From assembly GCA_029851415.1 (NCBI GenBank), contig CM056742.1:97136976-97200975 (forward strand): a DNA stretch of 64,000 nt, given 5' to 3'. Below the pieces are notes generated by a model, which was given only the letters and a program-made list of their open reading frames with translations, was not told the origin of the DNA and did no database searches. Position numbers and translations under genes: made by a program. This stretch comes from Eretmocerus hayati. Taxonomy: Eukaryota; Arthropoda; Insecta; Hymenoptera; Aphelinidae. Position 1 is the stretch's first letter, and each line of letters starts with the position of its first letter. Of the stretch, positions 44,504 to 55,952 are shown in pieces.

Positions 44504-46764
44504 TAGTCCGGTCTCCGGCCGACCTTTTGTTGGTCTGTTGGCCTCCAGCGAGGTGACAATTTGGCTGGATAAGAGCCAAAATTACAAGAAATTACCGCCA
44601 AAGGTGGACACTCTACGTGTGGTACAAGCTGAGATATGGATTTTTTAAATAATTAATTTGTAAGCGTTATATGTCCGTTATCCTCCAGTGGCCACCCTAT
44701 GCTCATTTGGAAGCTCACGAAACGTATATTGAGATGGAAAGAAGGTGGACAGTCCTAGTGTGGTCGGAATTGGGGTATTGAGGGCCTAAAGGTCAAATTT
44801 TCGGGTCAAAATGGCGAAGATGACGATTTTTCGCGTATAACTCAGAAACGATGCACCTAATCGAAATTTTACATCAGTACTTTTTTGTTCATCTTGTTAA
44901 GATCTTGAAATTTGTATTCGGGTAATTTTTCTCAGAAATGCGTCATTTCTGAGATAATGGCGTTGCGAGTTGTGAAAAGTAGACGCTCAGACCTCCTGTT
45001 ACGTGCAACTCAAGAACGACGCACTTGGTCGAAATTTTACATCAGTACTTTTTTGTTTGTCTTGTCAAGATCATGAAATTTGTATTCGGGTAATTTTTCT
45101 CAGAAATGCGTCATTCCTGAGATAATGGCGTTGCGAGTTGTCAGGATTAGACGTTGGGATCTCCGGATACGCACAACTCAAGAACGACGCACTTGACCAA
45201 AATTCAATATCAGTACTCATTTACTATTAATGTATTTTGAGATCTTTAAATCTGTATACGAATCTTTTTCCTCAAAATCGGATAATTTTCGAGGTATGAA
45301 CATTATTAGTTGCGGGTGTTAATCGTACCAGACGCTTTCTTGTGTACATATGGAGATTGATGCGATAGAACGTTATTCTATGTTCGTTCTTTTTCGTTAA
45401 CGTTATAAGATTTCAGTCTCGAAATCTCTGATTTTTCGAAATAAAATCAGTCCCTATTGAGAGGGTACTTATATTTATTCATATGTCAAATTTGTACCGT
45501 ACATAACTGAAACAGTGAAACATTCCTACCGTACAAAATTACCATCGTTCCTCATCACTTTCATCGGTAGCATACATATCGAAGTCACTCAAATCACCAT
45601 CAGAATCACCACTGACCTCATCTTCATTGCGATCATCGTCGTCATGAAGGACATCTATTATTTTTTCTGGAGACGGATTACCATCAAGCCACACAATATC
45701 CAAGCTCTCTCCGTTGTCGAACCAGCCACATCAATTCCACGCTTCTATATCCACGATGCAAAGGACATTCGAGGCGCCTGCTAGCCCCAACTGATAATGT
45801 TCATACCTCAAGAATTATCCGATTTTGAGGAAAAAGATTCGTATACAGATTTAAAGATCTCAAAATACATTAATAGTAAATGAGTACTGATATTGAATTT
45901 TGGTCAAGTGCGTCGTTCTTGAGTTGTACGTATCCGGAGATCCCAACGTCTAATCCTGACAACTCGCAACGCCATTATCTCAGGAATGACGCATTTCTGA
46001 GAAAAATTACCCGAATACAAATTTCATGATCTTGACAAGACAAACAAAAAAGTACTGATGTAAAATTTCGACCAAGTGCGCCGTTCTTGAGTTGCACGTA
46101 GCAGGAGGTCTGAGCGTCTACTTTTCTCAACTCGCAACGCCATTATCTCAGAAATGACGCATTTCTGAGAAAAATTACTCGAATAAAAATTTCAAGATCT
46201 TGACAAGACGAACAAAAGAGTACTGATGTCAAATTTTGACCAAGTGCGCTGTTCTTCAGTTGTACGTATCAGGAGGTCTGAGCGGCTACTTTTCACAACT
46301 CGCAACGCCATTATCTCAGAAATGACGCATTTCTGAGAAAAATTGCCCGAATACAAATTTCAAGATCTTAACAAGATGAACAAAAAAGTACTGATGTAAA
46401 ATTTCGATTAGGTGCATCGTTTCTGAGTTATACGCGAAAAATCGTCATCTTCGCCATTTTGACCCGAAAATTTGACCTTTAGGCCCTCAATACCCCAATT
46501 CCGACCACACTAGGACTGTCCACCTTCTTTCCATCTCAATATACGTTTCATGAGCTTCCAAATGAGCATAGGGTGGCCACTGGAGGATAACGGACATATA
46601 ACGCTTACAAATTAATTATTTGAAAAATCCATATCTCAGCTTGTACCACACGTAGAGTGTCCACCTTTGGCGGTAATTTCTTGTAATTTTGGCTCTTATC
46701 CAGCCAAATTGTCACCTCGCTGGAGGCCAACAGACCAACAAAAGGTCGGCCGGAGACCGGACTA
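44504..46764. mobile_element. Foldback element with tandem subrepeats in its arms
   Basis: The ends are TAGTCCGGTCTCC (44504) and GGAGACCGGACTA (ending 46764). The left arm (to about 45317) and right arm (from about 45783) match in inverse at high identity, for example GGCCTCCAGCGAGGTGACAA and GTGGACAGTCCTAGTGTGGT. Both arms carry units of about 168 bp containing AATGCGTCATTYCTGAGATA; the left arm has two unit intervals and the right arm three. The loop (45318-45782) holds a minus-strand coding fragment. A TA at each edge would fit a TA target duplication. Confidence 0.85.
45539..45740 (-). pseudogene. Acidic protein fragment in the foldback loop
   Basis: On the minus strand about 60 codons run without a Met from a TGA near 45728 to TAA at 45539-45541, in a Pro-Glu then very acidic context (HDDDDRNEDE, GDSDGDLSDFD, DESDEERW). 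Acidic N-terminal segments like this are known from several transposases, including piggyBac types, and from domesticated relatives. The position in the loop suggests leftover coding sequence of the parent element, but no catalytic domain is present and the assignment is a guess. Confidence 0.4.
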
Positions 46765-47186
46765 GGTCGGACGTGATTATTCGGACGCAAAGCCGCGGAT
46801 TTGAGCCCGCGCCGCGTTTGCTCCGAAACATGTTATCGCCACGCGGTCGCACCCTCGCCTTCGAGCAATCCACCGCGCTCGGAAACCAAACACGACGCGT
46901 TTTCGCCGTACAAACCACGACATTAGGATTCGATCCAGGATTGAATCCCAGTGCAACACTATCTGATCATCAAGCGGCTCGACGCTCACCACACGACGTT
47001 GGCTCGTAGCCGATCAAATGAGCGATCATCAAATGATCCAGCAAGACGCTAGTCGACATTGACTCGTCTCCACCGTGCCTAGTGCACATTGTGCTTGACC
47101 ACGCGAAATCACTCATACACTTACACACATCACCGGTCTACTCTATTCACTCTCTTTCTCTCTCTTTGTCGTATGACGAATAAAGG
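46765..47186 (+). other. SINE-like sequence ending in AATAAA and (TATC)n
   Basis: The plus strand carries GGATTCGATCC (near 46925), a fair B-box match, and ends with GACGAATAAAGGATATC before the (TATC)n tract at 47186-47212. A B-box-like motif in GC-rich sequence plus AATAAA and a short tandem tail fits a SINE or small non-LTR remnant. No clear A box was located. Confidence 0.3.
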
Positions 47187-47222
47187 ATATCTATCTATCT
47201 ATCTATCTCTCTCTCTTTCTTT
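47187..47222. repeat. (TATC)n / (TC)n microsatellite shared by two tails
   Basis: Four to five TATC units and then TC repeats. It lies at the 3' end of the plus-strand SINE-like segment and also at the 3' end of the minus-strand R1-clade element, which would read (GATA)n as its tail. Confidence 0.7.
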
Positions 47223-47689
47223 TTAAGGTGGTTAGAGGGCAAAATCTGCCTCAAGATCCTTCGGATCCGTCCCCAGACACCGGACTGGTTCAGCTTACGC
47301 GGACTACGCATAGCCCACGCAGGCCATACCAGGCGGGACACGGGTGGCCGTGTAATATCCCTCTCCCCTTGATGTCCGATACCTAGGGCATCGGGCAATC
47401 AAGAAGGAGATCCACCTGCATCTACCATCTCAGCCCGGAACCGCGTGATCATTACTTCAGGATGAGCGGCATGTCTCGCGCTCGATTGCGAGCGTTCCTC
47501 TTCTCCATCTTCTCTCTTCGGCCACTTGTCGGCATCTTCTATCTTCATTCTTCATTGTTCCCTCTCTTTCTTCTTTCTTCTCTCTTCTTTCTTCTTTCTT
47601 CCCTCTTCAGTGCATCATATTCCTCCTGGAATCATTTGGTCGTCTTCTGTTTTAATCGCCAGACTCACTGTAATTCGCCTGCTTCGAGG

Positions 47690-49492
47690 CGCCTCACTTC
47701 CCTCTCTTTCTCCTCCTTACGGGTCATCACCAGCTTGATGTATCCGGTGACTCTATCCCATGTCTCCTGATTGCGGAGCAAGTACGGGACGAGGTTCTCA
47801 GGTGTTAGTTGAGCACCCAGCCATTCATCCAACTCGGTCGTCCCCGCATGACTGGCATGCTGGGGTTGTCCTCTTCTTGAACCTGGTTAGATAGGAACCG
47901 AAGCAACCATGATCGCTCAGTGCCTGAGTCGTCCAGTAGTCCATCTCTCCGTGGGAACGTTCCGACCACTTGGCTACGTCACAGATCAACCAGTGCATCC
48001 ATCTGCCATTCGCAAATGGCGAATCCCACTCAGTTTGCCACTGTTCGAGGGTGGTCTCCTTCTCGTTGTCGCGGATGATCTCCTTCATCGTCGGAGTGAG
48101 TATTCGTTCGGCTCCGATCACTTTCTGGCGGTCCCAGATCCTCACTCGCTCCGCGACGAGCAAGTGGATGGGCGGTGTACTCGCCAATACGTAAGCCGCA
48201 TCTCCTGACACGGTGCGGTAGGCACGGATATTTCTCAGGGCCGCTCTCCGGTGGACAGGCCCCATCCTCTTCTCGATGATGGTCTTCTCTACTCTCTTTC
48301 CCCACACGGGTGCACCGTAGAGCATGATAGAGGTGCTGACGGTGTTGAGAAGTGCGCGCCTCTTTTCCTTGGGTCCCCCGATATTCGGCATCAGCCGCTG
48401 AAGCGCCGCACCGACCCTGCTCGCTTTCTGGGCGGCCTCCTGGATGTGTTTCTCGAACGACCACTTGTCGTCAAGCCATACGCCGAGGTATTTCAGCTTC
48501 GTCTCGCGTGGGATCTCTTGCCCGTTGATGTAAAAGCGGGTCAAGTCAAACTTCCTGCGTCTTGAGACAACGATTGCTTCGCACTTCTTGACAGCAAGCT
48601 CCAGGAGCCTGCTGATCACCCACTCGTAGACTCGGGCCAACGCCTTGTTTGCGCGTCTGCCCAAGAGTTCCTCGTTATCGGCCCAGACTATGGGTCCCAC
48701 GTCGTCCGCAGAAGCCACGATTATCACTCCTTCGGGCAGTTCGATAGACAGTAGACTGTCGTACTGGGTGTTCCAGTTGAATGGCCCGGAAACTGATCCC
48801 TGTCCGATTCCGGCGGACAATTCCCGAATCTCTTGTCCCTCATCGGTGTCGTGGACGAGGGTCCTGTTCCGCAGATAGTCATTCGTGACGGCTAGTGGAT
48901 GAGGCACAGGATCCTCCTCTTCCTTGGTATGGGTTCCCTACCGACGCTTGAACCCGTTCTTGGACCTCCTCGATCGCGTGCACAGTGCTTCGTCCCTTCC
49001 GGAACCCGAACTGCATTGGTGATAGCCTGCCGCTCTCTTCGTAGGCTTTCTCGACTCTATTAAGCACCATCCTCTCATACATTTCCCCGATATTGTCGAG
49101 CATGCTGAGAGGGCGTTGACCCTGTGAACTTTAGGTATCGGGACCAGCTTCTGGCGTTTCCACTCGTCTGGGAGAGTTCCCGCGCTCAGACAGATGTTGA
49201 AGAGGTCGAGGAGTATATCTGGCTTGTATTTGAAGACCAGTTCCAGAGCCTCGTTTGGAATGTCGTCCAGACCAGGGGCCTTGCCGTTTGGCAGCCTCTT
49301 CGCCGCTATGAGTAGCTCTTGCGAAGTGAAGAGCGGAATGGGGTCGTCGCTCTCCGGAGGGAATGTGACTCTAGGTTCTCCTGCTGGGAAGAGGTCTCCA
49401 CGATGCTGCGCAAGGTAGCTGCATCGGTCGGTGCTGGGTTGCCCCTCCGGGGTCGGACCTTGAACATAACCACGCGGTATGGCGTACCCCAC
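47690..49492 (-). pseudogene. R1-clade ORF2, reverse transcriptase part, with deletion
   Basis: 49492-49100 has KRLPNGKAPGLDDIPNEALE and LPDEWKRQKLVPIPK (fingers). After a shift, 49103-48879 has FGFRKGRSTVHAIEEV. The next frame (48907-47825) opens at NDYLRNRTLVHDTDEGQ and holds GIGQGSVSGPFNWN and ASADDVGPIV, where the aromatic before ADD is Ser. The palm motif A with its catalytic Asp should fall between these two pieces but is missing, so roughly 40-60 codons appear to be deleted near 48900. After the stop at 47825 a shifted frame continues with ENLVPYLLRNQETW...VTGYIKLVM to about 47690. Confidence 0.8.
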
Positions 49493-50644
49493 GGGTCTTC
49501 ATTAACCATGTCACACAATTTACCCCAGCACTTCTCTTTGCTTTTCCGGATGGCTAGAACGAGAGCCTCCTTCGCTTCTCTATACGCCCTGTCATCTTCC
49601 GCCGGTGATGGTCGCTTAAGCTTCCTTGATCGCGACGCGGTTCTCTTTTTCTTATTGCTCGTTCTTCGTAGAGCTTTTATCTCGTCGGTGATCCAGTATT
49701 CTGGTTTCCTCCAAAAGCATGATGTTGTCTTACGAGGCATCGATGCGTCACAAGCTCTTGTGATGGTGGTCGTCACCATATCCACAGCCACGCTGATGTT
49801 CATCGGGGGATCTTCGGCTGTTTTCATCGATTCCCGGAATTTTCCCTCATCCAGCTTGCGTGCCTGCCACCCCGTCGGTCGCGGTCTGCGTGTCGTCTGT
49901 CTCTGCCTGTCAGTCCTAAGCCGAAACCGAATATGTCGATGGTCGCTCAATGTTTACGTGTCCAGGACCTCCCACGATGTCATACGTCCCATGAGCGACG
50001 GGCTCATGAACGTCGGGTCGAGGACCGATGACGAACCTCCCTCCCGGGACCGAGTGTCGTGCCGGTAATAGGTGATAACCCCCGTCTCGTTCGCGAGCAC
50101 TGATCCTAATGCCTCCATGGCATCAGCGAGTATTACCCCCCGTCTATCGCGCGGCCCCCCGCTCCAAGTCGGTTCCTTGGAGTTGAAATCCCCCGCGATT
50201 ATAACTGCCCCCCCCCCCATTGCCTCACATCCTCCTCTAGGTCATGGAGCTCGTCTTTGAATTCGTGCGTCTTGAGCGACGGCGGATAGTAGCAACTGTA
50301 GACTGCTGTGCCCCCTATGGTCTCCCGAGCGAAACCGCGGCCACTAACAGCTGGTCCAGTCTCACGGATCGCGGACTCATGATCTGGATTACAGCGGTCC
50401 TCCAGAGATCGAATGTGGATCGAGAGAATTCGCGCTTCCGAGACTGTTCGGAGATAATCAGAACATCGATCCCTCCTCCCTTGGCAACAGCGTGTAGGAG
50501 ATCGTCTGCGTCCCCGCTCTTCCTGAGGTTGGCTTGCATGAAACTAGCCATTTCTTCCCTTCCTGCGTCTATATGTGGCTCTTGCCCTCTGGTATGCAGT
50601 GCAGTCGCTGGCCCCGTGGTCAGATTTGGACCCGATCGCCGCAC
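49306..50644 (-). pseudogene. R1-clade ORF2, endonuclease part, broken
   Basis: ORF2 starts near 50560 with FMQANLRKSGDADDLL and LIISEQSR, the first motifs of the apurinic-like endonuclease. The next motifs are AVIIAGDFNSKEPTW (about 50205-50160) and SDHRHIRF (about 49945), giving the full set GDFN and SDH. An 11-base C run (50208-50218) shifts the frame between the parts; a stop lies at 49954-49956. The remainder to 49306 is the basic linker with FWRKPEYWITDEI and the SKEKCWGKLC patch that precedes the polymerase in this clade. Confidence 0.8.
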
Positions 50645-52357
50645 AGCTTAGGCATTTTGGTTTTCCCTTGCAAGTCGCGGCAAGGTGCCCTGGTTCGCCG
50701 CATGGGAAGCGGAGTTCTGGTTTTCGTTCCTCTGACCTCTCTTTTTTGCACCTCGAGACCTTGTGGCCGTACTCTAAGCAGTTATAGCACCGTGGGGTGC
50801 CACCCTTCTCGCGGATCCTGACTCTGCCCCATCCAACTCTGGGCTCCTTCCAGTCGAGGAGATGGTGGGCCAGTCTCGTTGCGATCGAGACATCAGCAGT
50901 TTGGGTGCCGCGGTAGCCATTCCGGATGGACGTGACCACAACGGCTTCCTTTTCGTTCTCTGGTAGGGCCTTCGTGAGGTCATCCCGCACCTTGATTATG
51001 TCGACATCGTAGTCGACTCCGAGCACCTCGAGGGTCGTACTGTTCGCTAGACTGTGGGCAGCTCCTTCTTGCCCGACGACTGGTGCCAAGGTGGCCTTGA
51101 CGGCGCCGACATCGGTACCCTTCTTGAGTTCAAGAAGGACTTGGCCTTCTTGGGTCTTGCGGATGCCCGTGACCTTAGAGCCCACTTCTTCATCGAGATC
51201 ATCCGGTTTATGCTGCGCAGCATATCTGCGTAGGTTAGCCCACCTTTGTTGGACGTGACGAGGACGGCTTCAGGCTTCACCCGTTTTGGCTTCATCTTCG
51301 CCTTCTCCCCAGCGGTGCCATTTCTTCTACCGCTCTTCTTCACCCTGTTCGCGTTCTTCTTCGACACCACTTCCTTCCAAGGCTCATTCTGCTCGGGCCG
51401 ATTGGGCGTTGATGTCGAGCGCAATGTTCCGGAACCTCCCGGTAGAGGTCCGTATCACGTGCCTTTCGAACCGCGTTGTTGCCCCGGTCGCGATTCCGGT
51501 TTCCCTGCCCCCCTTCGCTGGAAGCCACTACCTGACGCGGCCGGTTTTTTTTCGGTCGGAGGCTGCACGTTCCTCCTCGCTATCAGGGTCTTTTCTGTTC
51601 CGAGGAGCGATGTCTCGAAAGCAGCCCGCTTCGCCTTGTCTGTCGCGAGTAGGCCTTCGAGCGCAAGGCCTATCTTCTTGAGCTCTTCGATGTCACCCTT
51701 GGTCCCTTCTGGATTGCTGGAAACGGACTCGGCTATTCCTATAACCAAGTTGAATTGCTCGAGGAGGAGATATGTCTTCTCCCCCGTCTCTTCCCGGCAC
51801 GTTTTTAGGTCTTCCCCTTTCCCCATGAGATCGCCTGCCTCGTTTCCACTCCTCTGTCGTACCGCATTTCTGGTTGGGGGGATGTGGTCAATCTCCATCC
51901 CATCAGGCACCTGATCGTGCACTCCCCTCTCGAGCAAACCGTTCCCAGGAGTCAAGATTGTTTTGTTCTCCTGGGAACCAAAAGTAGTGTCGGGATCGCT
52001 CGAGCCTGAGCTCAACTTGGCGGCGTCATCAATCTCGATGCTGGGTTGCGTGATCTGGATCCTGATTGCGGGGTTGATCTTCAGCAGCTTCTCTGCCGCC
52101 TCTCGTGCTTCTGCTGCATCCTTCGCGTTCATCCCTCGTTGGCTCGGAAATGTGAGCTTGGAGTGTTTGAGCATTCGCTTCTCTGCTCCGTCACTCGGGC
52201 CCTTTCTCTTCCTATTAGGGGTGAGCTCAGCTTCTCCGTGGTGAGTTTGGTGTGAGTTTTTCTCTCCCACTCCTTCCTCCTGCAGCGTATTTTTATCGCT
52301 TGTAGCTGTACGCGTTATACCACCAGCCAAGTGTGCCACTGGTAGCGCGTTTTGCAT
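50544..52357 (-). pseudogene. R1-clade ORF1 (gag-like, CCHC), broken
   Basis: The segment 52357-51455 begins the frame (Gly/Lys-rich N terminus, PNRKRKGPSD). A stop at 51455-51457 interrupts it and the same frame continues 51424-51047. A shift then leads to 51185-50544, which has the conserved TTLEVLGVDYD...DDLTKAL region and knuckles RCYNCLEYGHKVSRC, a second one reading RFPCGEPGHLAATC (first Cys lost), and CLSC...SDHGASDC. The protein would bind element RNA; total length, about 600 codons, is normal for the clade. Confidence 0.8.
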
Positions 52358-52370
52358 CGTTGGGGGGCAT

Positions 52371-52384
52371 CCCCCCCCCCCCCC
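52371..52384 (+). repeat. 14-base C run at the junction of two non-LTR elements
   Basis: A homopolymer run between the 5' end of the minus-strand R1-clade element and the 5' region of the plus-strand CR1/L2-like element. It may mark the junction of the two insertions. Confidence 0.6.
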
Positions 52385-52588
52385 AGATCCGAATGGGGCC
52401 CCGCTTTACTCGGGGAATTCTTGCCGTCAATGCTGGAAATCATCTTCTTTCTTCTTTTTTCCAGGGCTTGGAATCGCATGCTGGCCGACCCCGGACCAGA
52501 CCAGCACGGATGTGGTGTTTTGTGCGATGCGTGTTCTGTATAATAGTGGTATGTCTGGGTCATGCTTGAGCAGGCGTAAGTATGGTGC

Positions 52589-53350
52589 ATGTGGGGATTA
52601 GTGTGTGTAAGTGAGCACATGAAAATGCTCGGAGAATTCATTCATTCATCGAATGTAAAATTGTCCACATCCATCAACGGACAACTCACCCAAATGAACA
52701 CGCGTCTCACTGAGATAGCTGGATCCACCGCGCAGAATACGCAAGCAATTTCTGAGCTACGTACTGAAGTGCGCTCTTCGCGTTCATCGATAGATCCGTG
52801 TGGAATCAGATTTTCTGGCGTGTCAACTGACTCTGGGTTATCCGATCATGACTTGGTGATGTCAGTGCTCACAGCCATGGGATGTGCACAGCGTGTAGGC
52901 ACCATCCTTGATATGAGAAAAAGGAATGATACTCCCGCGTCAAGACCTATTAATGCACCGCAGAGACAGCAAGCACCACAAAATATAGCGTCTCTAGTGG
53001 CCAAGTTTTCATCACCTACGGTCCGTGACTTTTTCCTCTCGAAGGTGTCTGCTCTGAAAGATAGAACAGCTCAAGTTGTATTTGGCACCGGCGGACCTAC
53101 CAAAATATATCTTCCTCCTATCTTACCTCCCTCTGTGTACAAGATATGGCACAGTGCCTTGATCAAGTCAAGAGATTTAGGATATTTGAGACCCACCATA
53201 CACAATATGACTGTTTGCATGCATGCGGATCGTTTTTCACCTTTTCTACCAATTCTGTCCATCAACGAGCTCTCACAGCTCCCCAGAAATCAACCTGCCA
53301 TGCCTCCAATTCAGACTGTGGGGCAGTATTCTTCGGGAATGGACCAATAG
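52589..53350 (+). pseudogene. CR1/L2-like ORF1
   Basis: A 253-codon frame, itself open. It has a heptad-like N-terminal stretch (MNTRLTEIAGSTAQNTQAIS), then an RRM-like region ending FSSPTVRDFF and LPPSVYKIWHSALIKSRDLGY, familiar from ORF1 proteins of this group of arthropod elements. It overlaps the endonuclease frame, which becomes recognisable from about 53365. Marked as a pseudogene because the rest of the element is broken; the true start may lie a few codons further in (the Met at residue 11 or 13). Confidence 0.7.
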
Positions 53351-54429
53351 GGATCACAGAGTCTGTCACTCCAACATCTCTGTCAATTCCATGTAAGAAA
53401 CGTGCTTACATCTCCGTTGGTCACATTAATATAAACAGATTAAAAACCAATTTTTCTTCAATTGAAACGCATGTTACTCTAAACGAATATGACATCATAG
53501 CAGTAGGTGAAACTTTTTTGAAGCCCGGAGACGATGTTCGAGTCTATGATACTCCTGGGTTCACTTTCATAAATCACGATAAAGTAGGAAAAGAAGGTGG
53601 AGGGGTGGGTTTTTACCATCGTACACAATACCCATGTAAAATTCTTAGTTCATCTGAGCCTTTATTTGCTTATGTGCCTGAATACCTAATAGCTGAAATC
53701 AAGATAGAATCCACACCTCTACTTTTCGCCGTAGTATACCGTAGACCAGCAGCCGCATACCTTCAAGAGTTCATGGAAAATATTTCTCAATTCATCCCTA
53801 GCTATGAGCACACAATAATCACTGGTGATTTCAATTTCAATCTAGCAACAAAGACTCCTGCGTCCAACTACTTCACACAATTATTTAGTTCATATTTACT
53901 TTTCCCCACTGGCACTGAGCCCACTCACCACGCTATGTGGAAAGATAGCCAAATTTATGATACATGCTTAGATATCTTATTACTGCGTAATTCGTCAGTT
54001 GAATTCAAATACCGTCAATCAGTCTCTCCGTTCGCAACTGGTCATGACTTCATTGAAATTGACTACTACCTGAGTCCACCTCCAGAAAAACCAAAAAATA
54101 TTGCTCTCCGGAAACTCGACCATGTACCTTTAGAAACGCTGCACCTTCTAATATCCTCTGCCCTACCAGTAGCTTGCGATGTTCCTGACCCTGTTGTGGC
54201 AGATTCGCAGTATTCCACCCTTTATCCTCCTTTAGTATATAGTCCCCTTGTACATAATCCCTTAAGAATAAGCCCTAATTTAAATGTTTCTAGCTGTTTC
54301 GCAGCTGATGTCAGCCTTCCTATTTATGCATCTTTAGCTGAAGGGCGTATTGATGATCCCGGGTCTGCCCTCACAAGTGCTTCGATCAAGGCGTTTGATC
54401 AGCTGTCACCAATCAGAAACCTCACCTAA
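53146..54429 (+). pseudogene. CR1/L2-like ORF2, endonuclease part
   Basis: Recognisable from about 53400: VGHININ, then AVGETFLKPGD (catalytic Glu), VVYRRP, and TIITGDFNFNL. The final SDH motif reads TGHDFIEI, so the Asp is Gly and the nuclease is probably inactive. The codons before about 53365 overlap ORF1 and are not part of the domain. A frameshift near 54400 passes the reading to the next segment. Confidence 0.8.
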
Positions 54430-55868
54430 ACCTTGGGTGACAGCTGACATACGCCTCATGATGAAGCAAAGAGACGCACTCTATCAGCGGGCACGACGTT
54501 TAAGATCTCCCAATATCCACGAAGAGTACAAAGCCGTTCGCAGTAATACCAAATCTGCCGTGGACAACGCCAAACACGAGTATATCTCAAGTAAAAAGAG
54601 CTCTGCCTCTGATGTCAAAACCAGATGGCGTGAGCTGAGCAAATTTGGAATTGGCTCTAAACGTCTACCCTCACCCTTGTCCCTTCTCAGCGGCAACGAC
54701 TTAAACAAACACTATGCATCAGTCACTTCTAATTCCACACCATTAACTGATACAGATATAAATTCTGTCTGTTCTGCTCCTCTTCCTGATGGTATTCCAA
54801 TATTTGATTTCAACCCAGTCCCCATGGATCACGTTTCAAAAGCTTCTCAGTCATCCAATTCGAAGGGAATGGGTGCTGATGGACTCTCGTCCACGATGAT
54901 CAAAATGGCCTTCCCAGCCATACATATTTAGTTAACGAAAATCTTCAATGATTCCCTCTCAACAGGCCACTTCCCTTCGTCTTGGAAAATATCTTCATTT
55001 ATACCTCTCTCCAAAGTTCCGTCACCAGCATCACCAAGTGAAACACGTTCCATAGCACAACTTTCTGAGCCCTCTAAACTACTTGAAAGAGTTGTTTTTG
55101 ATCAGCTCATGAAACATCTCACCTCCAACAACCTACTTGATCCCTTCCAATCTGGATACCGTACAAAACACTCTGCTCAAACTGCACTCCTGGACGTCCT
55201 TGATGATGAACGTACTAGCATTGAGCAACGTATGCTTACAATACTTGTCTCTTTTGATTTTTCCAAGGCGTTTGACACGATTCCTCACGCACGTCTACTG
55301 TACAAACTTCGCCAGATTGATTGTTCAGATCGAGTAATATGCTGGTTTGCCAGCTACCTCCGAGAACGTACGCAGGCTGTCCGACGTGAAGATGGTACCC
55401 ATGAAAATTGGTTACCAATCATTGCAGGAGTTCCTCAGGGGAGTGTTCTTGGACCCTTATTATTTCTCATATTTATAAATGATCTTGCAAAAGTACTGCA
55501 ACACACCCGACACATGATCTTTGCTGATGATAGTCAAATTTACATCCATTCGCGACCATTAGATCTTCTCACTCGAATAGCTCTCATAGCTAAAGACGCA
55601 AAAGCCATCGCATCATGGGCGTCTGAGAACGAACTCAAACTTAATGCCGCGAAAACAGTTGTAATGATGTTAGGCAGTGAGATCTACCTCTCAATGGTGA
55701 AATTAAATGAATTACCTCCGATAAATTTGATGGGAATTGATCGAAAATACTCTCCTCACATAAAGCTATTGGGTGTAGGCATATCTCCCTCATTGAATTG
55801 GGATTCCCAGATCAATCAAATCAGCAAACGTGTGCATTGCTCCCTATACTCCCTCCTACGCTACTTAT
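54350..55868 (+). pseudogene. CR1/L2-like reverse transcriptase, N-terminal part
   Basis: One frame with a TAG at 54929-54931. The linker (KPWVTADIRLMMKQRDALY) leads to GADGLSSTMIK and the fingers (FPSSWKISSFIPL, RSIAQLSEPSKLLERVV). Palm motifs follow: SFDFSKAFDTIPH, AGVPQGSVLGPLLFLIFIND and MIFADDSQIY, with all three catalytic Asp present. Reading ends at YSLLRYL (55868), where the TIR element is inserted; the open frame beyond, to 55981, is inside the insertion and is not part of the protein. Confidence 0.85.
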
Positions 55869-55952
55869 GGGCATGTGAAAGCTCTACCTTACCATATGAG
55901 CCGATCACGACTGAAATGAATTTTCCTAAAAAATTGGCGAATTATCTCAAAG

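Larger units (their letters stand above)
47187..52384 (-). mobile_element. R1-clade non-LTR retrotransposon, degenerate
   Basis: Minus-strand order: short 5' region, ORF1 with three zinc knuckles (52357-50544), ORF2 with endonuclease and reverse transcriptase (50644 to about 47690), a 3' region with a short pyrimidine-rich plus-strand segment, and a (GATA)n-type tail. The overlap of ORF1 and ORF2 and the knuckle layout are those of R1/TRAS/Waldo-type elements. Many frameshifts, an in-frame stop and an internal deletion in the polymerase make it inactive. Confidence 0.85.

Noticed and set aside
45515..45784. An 89-codon plus-strand hydrophobic frame
   Set aside because: It is antisense to the acidic frame in the foldback loop; acidic codons read backwards give Ile, Val and Ser-rich peptide.
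49319..50068. A 249-codon plus-strand gene
   Set aside because: It is antisense to the R1-clade endonuclease, which has clear motifs on the minus strand.
51246..51914. A 222-codon plus-strand gene
   Set aside because: It is antisense to the R1-clade ORF1 and has only low-complexity Ser/Pro/Phe composition.
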